This document shows, in pieces, positions 1-9,293 of a DNA stretch of 64,000 nucleotides. The stretch is from Shewanella psychrophila (GTDB lineage: Bacteria > Pseudomonadota > Gammaproteobacteria > Enterobacterales > Shewanellaceae), in the NCBI RefSeq assembly GCF_002005305.1, contig NZ_CP014782.1, positions 992,001 to 1,056,000 of the forward strand, given 5' to 3'. The position numbers and the translations under genes are program-made. Numbering within the stretch: the stretch's first letter is position 1; every line of letters begins with the position of its first letter. Under the pieces are notes generated by a model. It was not told where the DNA came from, made no database searches, and saw only the letters and a program-made list of their open reading frames with translations.

Positions 1-524
1 CAACTTTCCAGAGGGGATTCCTCCATGAAATAGCCATGGAAACAGGCAAGCCATTCGATACAGACCTTTGCTTGCTCTATGGTTAACCTATTATGCCGTA
101 AGGGGAAACCTTCGGCATCGAGGTCACTGAGCAAGATAATAGCCGCATTATCATCATTGAAGCACTGAGAATTTGCATCATAGCTGGTAACCCTGGCATC
201 GATTCGATCATAGGATGATAAACCATAACAGCTGGGGACTCGAGAGCCCTCATCACACACCTTAGACCAAGTATGATACCAATTGGCTTCTACGCGGTAA
301 GAGAGTAATTTTCTTTGATGGGAAGCCGAAGTATTCCATCCTCTGGGATGTTGAGTCTGCTTGGGAGGACGAATTGATTTGACTATAATACTGGCTGGAC
401 AGGCTTGTCCTTCGAGTCGATAGCGGACAATTTCACCATAACCACTCCAGAGGGTTTGAATGGTTTCTACAGCGAAAACAGATTCACAACTGATTGTTTG
501 TGATATAAAATCTTTAATTTCCAA
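1..524 (-). CDS. Kinase-like phosphotransferase, partial (3' end off window)
   Basis: An open frame on the minus strand runs from a TTG at 524 to the window edge, 174 codons visible. An in-frame TGA lies three codons upstream of the TTG, so TTG is the first possible start. The visible part has a glycine-rich turn (SGYGEIVRYRL), a lysine strand (ASIIVKSIRPPK) and the helix IEWLACFHGYFM, which resembles the WLAxFH segment of choline-kinase/EcKinase-like small-molecule kinases. The catalytic loop would lie beyond the window, so the assignment rests on the N-lobe only. The substrate cannot be guessed. Confidence 0.6.
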   Translation of the reverse strand, partial: MEIKDFISQTISCESVFAVETIQTLWSGYGEIVRYRLEGQACPASIIVKSIRPPKQTQHPRGWNTSASHQRKLLSYRVEANWYHTWSKVCDEGSRVPSCYGLSSYDRIDARVTSYDANSQCFNDDNAAIILLSDLDAEGFPLRHNRLTIEQAKVCIEWLACFHGYFMEESPLES

Positions 525-584
525 GGCTAATCACTTAAATTTTATTTACCACTGATGATAGCTCATATCCATGATTTTGGGTAC

Positions 585-624
585 AGGATAGGTGGGGATT
601 GCACCTCAATCTCCACCTATCCTG
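585..624. terminator. 12-bp stem-loop
   Basis: CAGGATAGGTGG (585-596) pairs exactly with CCACCTATCCTG (613-624) around a 16-nt loop. There is no U-run on either side, so it may be a factor-dependent or structural hairpin. It lies between the divergent kinase-like gene and the next plus-strand gene. I see no other feature in 525-777. Confidence 0.4.
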
Positions 625-777
625 ATAAGACTTTAAACATTAAATAGTAAACTGAGCTATCTAACTATTTACGTGATGATAACGAGTGCAACAGACAAAG
701 CAAAAGTTAGCTGGTAAGCTTTGAGGTGTCATAAATAACTGTAGAAATAATGGAAAACAGCACTAACTGTGATAATT

Positions 778-1200
778 ATGTTACAAGCTTTGAATTACGC
801 TTTAGTGGATAAGCGTTATAATGATGAGACAGATAATGTTTGGTTTATATTAATGCCTAAAACGATCAGCTTGCCCAAAGAGAAGAAACTAACGGTCTTA
901 TGTAGAATCGAGCCTGGTTGCCTAGGACCGGATGGCTTAGATTATATTGCCGACTTCTGCCGCTTCGCCAATCAGGAACTTAAACAAGTTGATGCCAACT
1001 TCATTATCTGGCTGCCACTTCCTCGCTATGATAAATCTTTGCCAGAGATGCAGTATTCGGTTAATCAGAAGCAATTAAGTCATGATAAGGCCGCCCAATA
1101 TCTAGATCATTTTAAAAGTGACTTAGATGATTTTGAAGAACATTTTCATGATAAATTATCTTTACTGATAGATGAGTTTCTGGCTAATAAAAAGGCCTAA
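778..1200 (+). CDS. Conserved hypothetical protein
   Basis: A 140-aa soluble, acidic protein without signal peptide or membrane segment. I chose ATG 778; a GTG at 769 would add three residues. The N-terminal half is predicted beta-rich (MLQALNYALVDKRY, VWFILMPKTI) and the C-terminal 50 residues look like a charged helix rich in Asp, Glu and Lys. I do not recognise the family. It stands alone, followed after about 115 bp by an SDR gene on the same strand. Confidence 0.6.
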   Translation: MLQALNYALVDKRYNDETDNVWFILMPKTISLPKEKKLTVLCRIEPGCLGPDGLDYIADFCRFANQELKQVDANFIIWLPLPRYDKSLPEMQYSVNQKQLSHDKAAQYLDHFKSDLDDFEEHFHDKLSLLIDEFLANKKA

Positions 1201-1316
1201 CTTTTAAGCCTCAGCTATGAGTTATATAGTATTTTACTGTTTATGTGTACATTAGTCTCACTATAATTAAAAAATTAACTTTGACTGCCCTCATTACTCC
1301 TATCCAAGGAAGAAAA

Positions 1317-2012
1317 ATGTCTAAACATCTTTTTATAACCGGCGCCAACCGTGGGCTGGGCCTGACTATGGTCAAACAGTATCTGCAAGATGGCTGGAAT
1401 GTAACAGCCTGTTGTCGAGAGCCAGAGCAAGCAGCGGAGTTGACACAACTTCTTGATAAAAATGACTCACTATCTGTTTTTCAACTGGATGTCACAGATC
1501 ATCAAGGCTTACAGCTGCTCGCCAATAACTTACAGGGGGAGCCCATAGATCTGCTGATCAATAATGCAGGCTATTATGGACCTAAAGGAAGTCTCCTCGG
1601 AGATATCGACGTGGATGAGTGGCGCAGGGTTTTTGAGATCAATTCAATCGCTCCTTTAAAAGTATTAGAAGCTTTTAGGGCAAACCTTAAGCTAGCATCC
1701 TCCAGTACTTTTGCGATCCTGTCTTCAAAAATGGGCAGCATGGGCGATAATACTAGTGGGGGGGCATACATATACCGCTCATCAAAAGCTGCGATAAACT
1801 CTGTAGTTAAGAGTTTATCGGTAGATTTAAGAGAAGATAATATCGCTGTTGTGGCCCTTCATCCAGGTTGGGTTAGAACCGAGATGGGCGGCCCCAATGG
1901 CCTTATTGATACTCAAGAATCCGTAACCGGGCTAAAGCGGATACTAGATGGACTCGATATGGGGCAAAGCGGGCAGTTTTTAGACTTCCGTGGACAAGAA
2001 ATACCTTGGTAG
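1317..2012 (+). CDS. Short-chain dehydrogenase/reductase (CsgA/C-factor-like)
   Basis: The protein has 231 aa when started at ATG 1317, which is preceded by AAGGAAGAAAA; the longer frame from 1245 has no ribosome site. The Rossmann signature TGANRGLG is at residues 8-15, the structural LLINNAG follows, and the catalytic YRSSK (YxxxK) comes after a Ser-rich strand. The length and the HPGWVRTEMGG loop match the small NAD(P)-dependent SDRs related to C-factor. It probably reduces a carbonyl compound in the cytoplasm. The substrate is unknown and no neighbour suggests a pathway. Confidence 0.85.
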   Translation: MSKHLFITGANRGLGLTMVKQYLQDGWNVTACCREPEQAAELTQLLDKNDSLSVFQLDVTDHQGLQLLANNLQGEPIDLLINNAGYYGPKGSLLGDIDVDEWRRVFEINSIAPLKVLEAFRANLKLASSSTFAILSSKMGSMGDNTSGGAYIYRSSKAAINSVVKSLSVDLREDNIAVVALHPGWVRTEMGGPNGLIDTQESVTGLKRILDGLDMGQSGQFLDFRGQEIPW

Positions 2013-2042
2013 CCCTTTATTGACTGATACTGATTCTTGAAA

Positions 2043-2076
2043 ATAAGGTGCTAATTATCTTGTCTTAGCACCTTAT
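2043..2076. terminator. Bidirectional stem-loop between convergent genes
   Basis: ATAAGGTGCTAA (2043-2054) and TTAGCACCTTAT (2065-2076) form a perfect 12-bp stem with a 10-nt loop. It sits midway between the SDR stop (2012) and the stop of the convergent membrane-protein gene (2104). It has no long U-run. Confidence 0.6.
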
Positions 2077-2103
2077 CGCCAATATCACTGGCCCTGAAAT
2101 GCG

Positions 2104-3171
2104 TTAACTTGCTGCAGGTTTCGATTTATCTAATCCAAACGCGGGGGAAATGCACTTCTTTACCTCGAAGCTATAGCCATAATCGGCAGATTTATCACGA
2201 CGTATTTCTACAATTTCATAGTCATTGAGCTCTACGATATTACTATCCGGTGATATTTCACAACGTGAACGACTGTCTGATTCGAGCTGATAGGCAAACC
2301 TGGCGATCATGCTTCTGACCATTTTTTCATAATCCCCACGAACATGTTCATAGTCGTCAACTTGCTCTTTTTTCTCAGCATCATTCCCGTTGAAAGACAG
2401 CCCGAAAGTAACTGACTCTTCATCGGTTTCCTCCTCTTTTCGCAACTTTTCGAGCTCTTTAGATAACTCTTCTTTATCTTGTGTGGAAAGCTCATTCATT
2501 ACCAAACCATCGGGATCTGCGATGTCTTGGCTTAAATCATTGTCCAGGCTAGCAATCAATACCAGATGATAAAGTACCACTGAAGATAAAATCAGACGGA
2601 TGAGCATGGTAGTGAATCTGAAGTGATTGTGATTGATGAGTTTAAGACCCGTTACACCGAAGGGTTTGAGTAACAAGAGACCAAAAAGATAGAAGGGCAC
2701 AGCCACTTGTAACATCAATATTGCCAATGCCGTCATAACAATGATCCAAGCGGGTAAATAGAGCAAGATGGCAAAGTTATGTGTGTATGAGAAATGCTCA
2801 GTAGATACGCCGACGACTTCATTGACCACGGAAGCCGCCCCTGCGATGGCAAAATTTGCTATCACGGCATAGAAGAGGAGTAACACGGCTTTACCCGATA
2901 AGCTATGCCAGACTCGTTCAAATAGGGGCCAAAATTCCAAGGTCAAGGCGATCACTGTCACTATAGCAACCATACCAAGGTTGTCAGAAAAAAGGAGTAA
3001 AAAGAGGGCTAACAAATATAACTTTTGGGCTGCCGTCAACCTGCCAAGCATACCGCTCATTGTACCTAGTATTTTCGACATAAATTGATAGGTGACGACG
3101 GCCAATTTTTTGGGCTTATCGATGGCATTCTTAAAACGTACACCTGTTTCTTCTTGGGGCAATTTTTCCAT
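2104..3171 (-). CDS. Conserved multi-pass inner membrane protein
   Basis: The protein has 355 aa. Residues ~1-50 are cytoplasmic-looking. Four to five hydrophobic helices follow between ~50 and 205 (LYLLALFLLLFSDNLGMVAIV, VLLLFYAVIANFAIAGAA, WIIVMTALAILMLQVAVPFY, MLIRLILSSVVLYHLVLIAS). The C-terminal 140 residues are soluble and strongly charged, with an acidic run (KEELSKELEKLRKEEETDE) of probable coiled coil. I do not recognise a family. It is transcribed in the same direction as the upstream M49 peptidase gene but separated from it by a strong terminator, so it is probably a single-gene unit. Confidence 0.75.
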   Translation of the reverse strand: MEKLPQEETGVRFKNAIDKPKKLAVVTYQFMSKILGTMSGMLGRLTAAQKLYLLALFLLLFSDNLGMVAIVTVIALTLEFWPLFERVWHSLSGKAVLLLFYAVIANFAIAGAASVVNEVVGVSTEHFSYTHNFAILLYLPAWIIVMTALAILMLQVAVPFYLFGLLLLKPFGVTGLKLINHNHFRFTTMLIRLILSSVVLYHLVLIASLDNDLSQDIADPDGLVMNELSTQDKEELSKELEKLRKEEETDEESVTFGLSFNGNDAEKKEQVDDYEHVRGDYEKMVRSMIARFAYQLESDSRSRCEISPDSNIVELNDYEIVEIRRDKSADYGYSFEVKKCISPAFGLDKSKPAAS

Positions 3172-3262
3172 TAATAACGGGTCCTAAACTATTCCATATG
3201 AAGACGATAATAACCTTTGGTTAACAAATGCTCTACTGATTTTAACCGGATAAAATATCAGC

Positions 3263-3297
3263 AAAAAATGCCCCATGGTCATCAAACCATGGGGCAT
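3263..3297 (-). terminator. Rho-independent terminator of the M49 gene
   Basis: ATGCCCCATGGT (3268-3279) pairs with ACCATGGGGCAT (3286-3297) over a 6-nt loop. The A-run at 3263-3268 becomes a U-run on the minus strand just after the hairpin, 27 bp beyond the stop of the peptidase gene. Confidence 0.85.
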
Positions 3298-3323
3298 CGA
3301 ACAGTAATGAATAAATATCCAAA

Positions 3324-5018
3324 TTAGATTTTTGGGTAGTTTGGTCTGATATCCGTCGGGATCTGTTTCATCTTCTGATTTAAAGTGGCAACTTCGTCAG
3401 CCATGACGGCATATTTAGCTAAGAAGTCTTTAGATTGTTGATAATCCCCTAAAGCTTGGATCATACAAACATCTCGCACAAGATCTGTGATGGCTTGGGT
3501 CATCTTATCAAAATTAACGGTATATCTTTGTGTACTGCTATCGAAGCTGAATGCCTGCTTCTCTTTGAAGTAATTGTATTGAAACGCAGCACCTGCTCCA
3601 TGGGCTTCATGGACACCGAAACGCATGGAACGGAACAAGCCGGCGAAATAGGTGACGAGCATATTATTTTTCTCTGACTTAGGCAGTACACCTTTATCCA
3701 TCAAGAACAACATATTATATGCTCCCATTACATCTGCTTTGCCCTCTTCAATCTTAGAATAGGTCTCCTGCAGCTGCTCGGAAACAGTGGTCGTTTTACC
3801 ATCTTTGATAATGGTCCCCGGACCCAGACCATGGGATAACTCATGGAATAGAGTCTCATTGAAGAAGTAACTTTCCATAAGCAATGACTGCTGTGGTTTG
3901 GCTATGATCAAGGCTGAAATTGGTTGCATTACCGCCTTATACTTAGCATTCAGTACATTTTTCAGCATAACTTTTTTACTGCCTTTTACCTCACGAACAT
4001 ATTCATCGTTGGGTAAATTAAAGGCTGTGGTTTGTACTGCAGGCTTGTTATCACCACCACCTGCGACTTGATCGACAACAGAAATCGGTGATTCTGAACC
4101 ACGTTGAAAATTCTTATGTTCATCCGGAATAGGTAAGTTTAATTCCATCCCCTTAAGATACTGCTTATACACGTCAAGTTTGGTACTGTCTTTTGGGTTA
4201 CGCACGGTAATAAAGGCTTCGAAAAAGGTCTTATAGCCAAACAGCTTGTCGGTATAAGTCTCATAGGGACCAATAGCCACTTCTAGTGTGCCATCGAGAT
4301 CCATCCAAGCCATTTCAGAATCACGGTATTCATCACTGAGGAAGGCATCGGCTCTCTTAGACAAAAAGGTCTTCAGGCTAGCATCTTGTGTTAAAGCGGC
4401 TGCCTCGCGCATCAATTTCGCTGCATGCTGCATCTCTTCTGCATAGGCCTGACTATAGGGGATAGCGACCAACTTATCGCCTTCACGCTTAATTACGGTA
4501 TAACCACTCTTGAATGCCGCTTCATCCTGGGGATGGTCTTTGATCCATTGATTAAACTCAGCCTTAGTCATGTCGGTCGGATATACTCCGGCGCCTTCAG
4601 GGCGGACAATGTCACCGAAAAAGCTTTTGTCACCTTCTAGCGTGTCCCAAGGACCGTAGTGAAGATCATAGAGAGAGAGTAATTGTTCAGTATTGGCTAA
4701 GTTTGATTCTTGGATCTGTTTTCTTATGTCGGCATTATTCTCATAGGTCTGCTCTAAATATACCTTATCCAGTACATCTGCAACGGAGATAAGTTTACGC
4801 AGGACCTGTTTATCGGTATCACTTAAACTAGATAGATCCGCTTGTATATCCACAGAAAGAAATTTGTCCAGCATGGCTTGATAGTCATCTGTAGCCGCGA
4901 TAACTTCAACGACACTGGTATCATGGCTGGCTTGTGGTTTAATTTGGTTCATCTCGACATCCGGTGAGCATGCCGACAGCGCGGTTAGCAAGGCTAACGA
5001 TAATAACGACTTTTTCAT
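3324..5018 (-). CDS. Zinc metallopeptidase lipoprotein, M49 (dipeptidyl-peptidase III-like)
   Basis: The protein has 564 aa. It begins with a lipoprotein signal (MKKSLLSLALLTALSAC), so it should be lipid-anchored in the envelope. The zinc site reads FHELSHGLGPGTI, followed about 40 residues later by EEGKADVMG, which supplies the third ligand. This matches the M49-like branch in which the spacing is HExxH rather than the HELLGH of classical DPP III. Bacterial members are usually annotated as Zn-dependent hydrolase or Nudix-associated M49 proteins. The likely role is degradation of peptides at the periplasmic face. Start ATG at 5018 is unambiguous because of the signal peptide. Confidence 0.85.
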   Translation of the reverse strand: MKKSLLSLALLTALSACSPDVEMNQIKPQASHDTSVVEVIAATDDYQAMLDKFLSVDIQADLSSLSDTDKQVLRKLISVADVLDKVYLEQTYENNADIRKQIQESNLANTEQLLSLYDLHYGPWDTLEGDKSFFGDIVRPEGAGVYPTDMTKAEFNQWIKDHPQDEAAFKSGYTVIKREGDKLVAIPYSQAYAEEMQHAAKLMREAAALTQDASLKTFLSKRADAFLSDEYRDSEMAWMDLDGTLEVAIGPYETYTDKLFGYKTFFEAFITVRNPKDSTKLDVYKQYLKGMELNLPIPDEHKNFQRGSESPISVVDQVAGGGDNKPAVQTTAFNLPNDEYVREVKGSKKVMLKNVLNAKYKAVMQPISALIIAKPQQSLLMESYFFNETLFHELSHGLGPGTIIKDGKTTTVSEQLQETYSKIEEGKADVMGAYNMLFLMDKGVLPKSEKNNMLVTYFAGLFRSMRFGVHEAHGAGAAFQYNYFKEKQAFSFDSSTQRYTVNFDKMTQAITDLVRDVCMIQALGDYQQSKDFLAKYAVMADEVATLNQKMKQIPTDIRPNYPKI

Positions 5019-5267
5019 TTAAAGATTTCCCCATCTTTTGTTTTTATTGGCGCTCACGTTACAGGTAAATCCTGGTTTGATAAAGTCTGAATAAGTATTC
5101 GCTATAATAAATATTTTACACATTAACTCTTAGGGAATGAGATAAGCGATAAAAAGAAAACAGTGGGATCCGGCTCTAGATTTGACTAACTATGTACTTA
5201 TCTCGCATTTTTGTTTAGCTTATTCATCAAGTATTCACAGGTGCCAACTATTTCCCAGGAGATAATT

Positions 5268-5822
5268 ATGATTCAAACGTTAAGCCCGGAACATTTTGCA
5301 GATGTTATCTCACTAGGTAATCAGGTTCATGGTGATGGTTACCTGGATAAGACATCGTTAGCTGCTTTATACCAAAAAGGTATCAAGGATGAGATAAATG
5401 CAAACTTTGTCGCTCATCAGGATGGAAAGTTGATCGGATTTCGTCTCACTTATGCACCAGGAAATTGGCAAACCGATAAGTGGTGTACACCCGATGCATG
5501 GGGAATTGAGCACCAAAGGGTCTGCTATTTTAAGTGTAATACTGTAGCCGAACCATATCGCGGGGCTGGAATAGGGGGCAAGCTGTTGAGCGCCTCTATC
5601 TCTGCCACCAAACGGCAAGGCGCAATAGCCGGAATTAGCCACCTTTGGAAGCAGAGCCCGAACAACTCGGCTGTAAAATACTTTACCAAGGCTGGTGCCA
5701 TGTTGATAAAAGAGCACCCGGACAGATGGAACGACACCAAAGAACACCCTGATTATATCTGTGTGATCTGTGGAGCCGATTGTCACTGCACCGCCTGTGA
5801 AATGTTGCTCATTTTCAAATAG
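5268..5822 (+). CDS. GNAT family N-acetyltransferase
   Basis: The protein has 184 aa from ATG 5268, which has AGGAGATAATT upstream; the longer frame from 5211 has no ribosome site. The central segment YFKCNTVAEPYRGAGIGGKLL is the acetyl-CoA pyrophosphate-binding motif A (RGAGIG), followed by the helix containing ISHLWKQSPNNSAVKYFTKAG (motif B). The end is unusual: a Cys-rich tail, VICGADCHCTACEM, that might hold a metal. The acceptor substrate cannot be inferred. Confidence 0.85.
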   Translation: MIQTLSPEHFADVISLGNQVHGDGYLDKTSLAALYQKGIKDEINANFVAHQDGKLIGFRLTYAPGNWQTDKWCTPDAWGIEHQRVCYFKCNTVAEPYRGAGIGGKLLSASISATKRQGAIAGISHLWKQSPNNSAVKYFTKAGAMLIKEHPDRWNDTKEHPDYICVICGADCHCTACEMLLIFK

Positions 5823-5914
5823 CGGGTTGAAGCCTGACCCATGTCAGGCTAAGTTTCCCCCAGCGCATATTCACACCCACACCTAATAACTGAACTTTAA
5901 GATAAAGAAGCACC

Positions 5915-7273
5915 ATGGCCCAGCTCCTAATTAATTCTACACATTTTGACCCTCTCGTCGCCCCAAATCCTAGAGACCTTGACTGGCCGGACTCCTACTG
6001 GGCAAGTACCATAGAGTCACCACCTCAGATTAATCCTGCACTCAAAGGCACCTATCAAACCGATGTCGCCATCGTAGGTGGGGGCTATACAGGGCTACTG
6101 ACAGCTTATTATTTAGCAACTGAATTCAATATTGAAGCTACAGTGCTAGAAGCCAATCAGATAGGATTCGGTGCCAGTGGCCGTAATGCGGGATTTGTTC
6201 TCAAAGGCTCAGGACGCCTTGGTTATGGCCAGATGGCCAATCGATGGGGACTGGATACGGCGAAAGGTGTTTATAGTGAATTTAGTCAGGCTGTCGAGCG
6301 TGTCAGTGGCCTCATCCAAGACAATAACATCTTGTGTGAGCCCCAGCCGCCAGGTTATCTAAAAATCGCCCATAATGCCAAGTCCCTCAAGCAACTTAAG
6401 CAAGCAGCAGAGTTTATCACCAGTGAACTGGGTGGTCAGGCAGAATTTATTTCCCAGAAGAAACTCGCACATGAGTACGTGGATCACAAGCAAGCTTATG
6501 GGGCGCTAAGGCTAGAGGATGGTTTTGGGATCAATCCGCTCAAGTTAGTTTTGGGATATAAACACTTAGTAGAAACTCGAGGAGTTAAGCTCTATGAAGA
6601 CTCATGTGTCGAAAAATGGATTGAGGAACAGGGGAAGCATAGATTGATCACCTCCCAAGGTGAGCTATTGGCAAAATGCGTGGTGGCTGCAGGAAATGCC
6701 TATACACCCAAACAATTTAGTCCCCGCGTCGATGGAAAGTTCTTACCCATATTGAGTAATATTATTGTGACTGAGCCGCTAACAGCGGAGCAATTGAGTG
6801 AATCGAGTCTGAAAACTCATCAGGTGATTATGGATACCCGTATTCTGAAGTATTACTATCGATTATTGCCCGACAATCGTCTCTTATTTGGTGGTCGCGG
6901 CGCAATATTTGGTAAGGATGCATCGGATCCTGTGTACGCAGAGCGGCTAAAATATGCTCTCAATCAATGTTTCCCGGCTTTAGCCAAGGTTGGCGTGTCA
7001 TACAATTGGACTGGATGGATTGCAGCAGCCATGGATGATATGCCCCATGTTTACCAAGAGAATGGAGTGGGTTATAGCTTAGGGTATTGTGGCTCAGGTG
7101 TTTCCTTTAGCGCTCAGGCAGCATTTCGCTTAGCCCAAAGCATTGCAGGTGAGAAGACACCCGACTTGCCTCTCTACAGGCAAGCGCTACCGTCATTTCC
7201 TATGCCGGGTTTAAGACGCTTAGGTCAATGGGCTTATTACCACTACGGTTGGATAAGAGACAGATATGGTTAA
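5915..7273 (+). CDS. FAD-dependent amine/amino-acid oxidoreductase (DAO family, PuuB-like)
   Basis: The protein has 452 aa. The FAD-binding Rossmann motif VAIVGGGYTGLLTAYYLA is near residue 50, followed by GFGASGRNAGFVL, the family signature that positions the flavin. The C-terminal part has GYCGSGVSFSAQAAFRLAQ, the second flavin contact. These features and the length match DadA/PuuB-type oxidases that oxidise amines such as gamma-glutamylputrescine. The convergent neighbour encodes a PotD-like polyamine-binding protein, so a polyamine-related substrate is plausible but inferred. The last 17 codons and stop are the founder copy of a 60-bp tandem array downstream. Confidence 0.85.
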   Translation: MAQLLINSTHFDPLVAPNPRDLDWPDSYWASTIESPPQINPALKGTYQTDVAIVGGGYTGLLTAYYLATEFNIEATVLEANQIGFGASGRNAGFVLKGSGRLGYGQMANRWGLDTAKGVYSEFSQAVERVSGLIQDNNILCEPQPPGYLKIAHNAKSLKQLKQAAEFITSELGGQAEFISQKKLAHEYVDHKQAYGALRLEDGFGINPLKLVLGYKHLVETRGVKLYEDSCVEKWIEEQGKHRLITSQGELLAKCVVAAGNAYTPKQFSPRVDGKFLPILSNIIVTEPLTAEQLSESSLKTHQVIMDTRILKYYYRLLPDNRLLFGGRGAIFGKDASDPVYAERLKYALNQCFPALAKVGVSYNWTGWIAAAMDDMPHVYQENGVGYSLGYCGSGVSFSAQAAFRLAQSIAGEKTPDLPLYRQALPSFPMPGLRRLGQWAYYHYGWIRDRYG

Positions 7274-7456
7274 TTTGGTCAATGGGCCTATTACATCATC
7301 CACTACGGTTGGATAAGAGACAGATATGGTTAATTTGGTCAATGGGCCTATTACATCATCCACTACGGTTGGATAAGAGACAGATATGGTTAATTTGGTC
7401 AATGGGCCTATTACATCATCCACTACGGCTAGATAAAAGATAGATATGGCTAGCTC
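7223..7456 (+). repeat. 60-bp minisatellite derived from the oxidase 3' end
   Basis: There are four head-to-tail copies: 7223-7276 (54 bp, inside the oxidase gene), 7277-7336, 7337-7396 and 7397-7456. Copies 2 and 3 are identical; copy 4 has several substitutions near its end. Copy 1 lacks the ATCATC found in the others. Each 60-bp unit is 20 codons and, in the gene's frame, repeats the C-terminal tail HYGWIRDRYG with its own stop codon. There are no spacers, so this is a tandem duplication and not a CRISPR array. Confidence 0.95.
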
Positions 7457-7477
7457 TTCTTATCCCAATTAGTATCA

Positions 7478-8632
7478 TTACTGGGAAGATGACATGTTAT
7501 TGCCATCCTGATTTGCATCTCGGTTAGCCTTGTCGGTCATCTTTTTCATGATCTCGTAAGAGCTATGATCATAGGGAGGCACAAACATGTTTTCCTTGAG
7601 AATTTTGCTTGCATCCCCCAGCATGGAATTGACAGGTGCCTGTCTGGATGCCGGTACCATAGAGAGTTCTCGTGACACACGAGTTTGCACCTGCTTGCTA
7701 ATGAAATAATTAGCGAAGATCTCCGCCGCTTCGAGTTTCCTGCCTTCTAAGCCCTTAACGAAGTTAATGGTATCTAACCAAGCCATGTGTCCTTCCTTGA
7801 AATCGATCAACTGCCAATTAGACCCTTTCTCATTTTCAGCATATATTTCAGGTCCCCAGCTGCTGACGATCAGTAAGTCTTGATGGAATTTGGGAGATGT
7901 TTTCCAAAAATCGCCAGCAGCGTGATAAAGAGAAGAGAGCTCTTGTTGCAGCTCACCCTTAGGGTTAGATATCTCTCGTACGGCTTGGCGATCTCCTTGT
8001 TGTATCGCTTCGTATAGAGAGAAAGGAGAGAGACCTTGCTTCATCAAGGCTAAGCCTAAGTTATACCACTCCTGAGATTGGTTTAATGAAAATTTTTCCC
8101 GCCACTCACTTTTCCAAAATGCATCCACCGATTCAGGTATCTCACCATCTCTAACTTTATTCTTATTGATATAGAAACCATATATGCCACCCCCCCAAGG
8201 GATATATAGGGGTTGATTCTGGCTATTCATTCCCATGTCTAGCCCCGTGAGATTAGGATAAAGGTCGGCATAATTCGTTAAACGAGGGGAGTGTATGTCT
8301 ATTGCTTGAATTAATTTGGCCGTTTTTTCTTTTTGCATCTTAATGAAGAAGAGGGTAAGAAATGTGATATCACATTGCTTAGCACGAATGATATCGAACA
8401 TCTGCTCAGCCCCCTGGGCATAGGGTGAGACAATATCGACTTTATATTTATAACCCTGTTCCTTTAATAGAAGATTGACATTATCTACGTCTTCTTGGGT
8501 TACATATCCTTCCCAAGTCAGCACCCTTAGCCAATGATCAGCCTGAGTCTCTTTAGCAAATAGAAGCATAAACAACAGAGTTAACACCAGAAGGATAACG
8601 CAGGGAAACGTTATAATTTTAATAGAGGTCAT
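7478..8632 (-). CDS. PotD-like periplasmic solute-binding protein
   Basis: The protein has 384 aa with an N-terminal hydrophobic signal segment (IITFPCVILLVLTLLFMLLF) and the mature start LRVLTWEGYV typical of spermidine/putrescine-binding proteins. The segment IPWGGGIYGFYINKNK corresponds to the hinge strand of PotD. No permease or ATPase gene lies alongside, so it is an orphan that may serve a distant transporter or a sensor. The C-terminal end (DANQDGNNMSSSQ) is polar and disordered. It converges on the FAD oxidase across the tandem array. Confidence 0.8.
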   Translation of the reverse strand: MTSIKIITFPCVILLVLTLLFMLLFAKETQADHWLRVLTWEGYVTQEDVDNVNLLLKEQGYKYKVDIVSPYAQGAEQMFDIIRAKQCDITFLTLFFIKMQKEKTAKLIQAIDIHSPRLTNYADLYPNLTGLDMGMNSQNQPLYIPWGGGIYGFYINKNKVRDGEIPESVDAFWKSEWREKFSLNQSQEWYNLGLALMKQGLSPFSLYEAIQQGDRQAVREISNPKGELQQELSSLYHAAGDFWKTSPKFHQDLLIVSSWGPEIYAENEKGSNWQLIDFKEGHMAWLDTINFVKGLEGRKLEAAEIFANYFISKQVQTRVSRELSMVPASRQAPVNSMLGDASKILKENMFVPPYDHSSYEIMKKMTDKANRDANQDGNNMSSSQ

Positions 8633-8772
8633 AGTTCACCCGATACAGGTCAATTGTCAGGTTTTGCCTATTAAGTTTAGTTCAGCATTTATCTGTTTGA
8701 TATTGGATCTCTTTAGTGCGAATTAGCGCCGTCCTTGCTATCATTAACGACTGCTCAACAGGGGGGAATAAA

Positions 8773-9048
8773 ATGAAATCACCAGTAGATAAGATGCTCA
8801 CTACACACGACAAGCTAGTACACTCAGAAGGAGTAAAGATTATCTCTCATACTCAAAGAAATGTTGAAGAGTGGGTACAGCACACTGTGATGATTGAGGG
8901 CTGTGATGCGCCATTTAAGTTCAGACGACCTAAGAAGTTCAAATGCCTTAAGGGAAATCGCGTCAATATGACTTATTATCCTGAAACTGAGAAAGTGGCG
9001 GGATTCGAAATTGAAGTGATGAAGGTAGTCCGAATTAAGCGTTATTAG
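8773..9048 (+). CDS. Small conserved hypothetical protein
   Basis: The protein has 91 aa from ATG 8773, preceded by a G-rich ribosome site (GGGGGGAATAAA); the longer frame from 8716 is less likely. It is basic and probably beta-rich (VEEWVQHTVMIEG, FKFRRPKKFKCLKGNRVNMTYYPE), with no signal peptide or membrane segment. The compact barrel-like pattern could fit a small OB- or SH3-like fold, but I do not recognise a family. It has its own intergenic regions on both sides. Confidence 0.6.
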   Translation: MKSPVDKMLTTHDKLVHSEGVKIISHTQRNVEEWVQHTVMIEGCDAPFKFRRPKKFKCLKGNRVNMTYYPETEKVAGFEIEVMKVVRIKRY

Positions 9049-9293
9049 GCTGTTATTCTATTTAGGTTAACTTGAAGTGATAAACTGAAACTGGGTGAAA
9101 TCCAGCGATTGAAAAATGAAGTCTCTTTCTGATCAATTCAGTGATCCAGTGTCACCTAGTCAGGCGCTATAACTTAAGTAACGCATACATCATTAAGTCT
9201 ACATTCAGTTATTTTACCTTACTATCTTCCTGTTTACGGCTAATACAGATCGTAGTAGCCTATTAACATAATGATTACAACTAAGGTGTCCTG

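Noticed and set aside
7223..7456. Repeat array as CRISPR
   Set aside because: The 60-bp units are contiguous with no variable spacers and are copies of the adjacent gene's 3' end.
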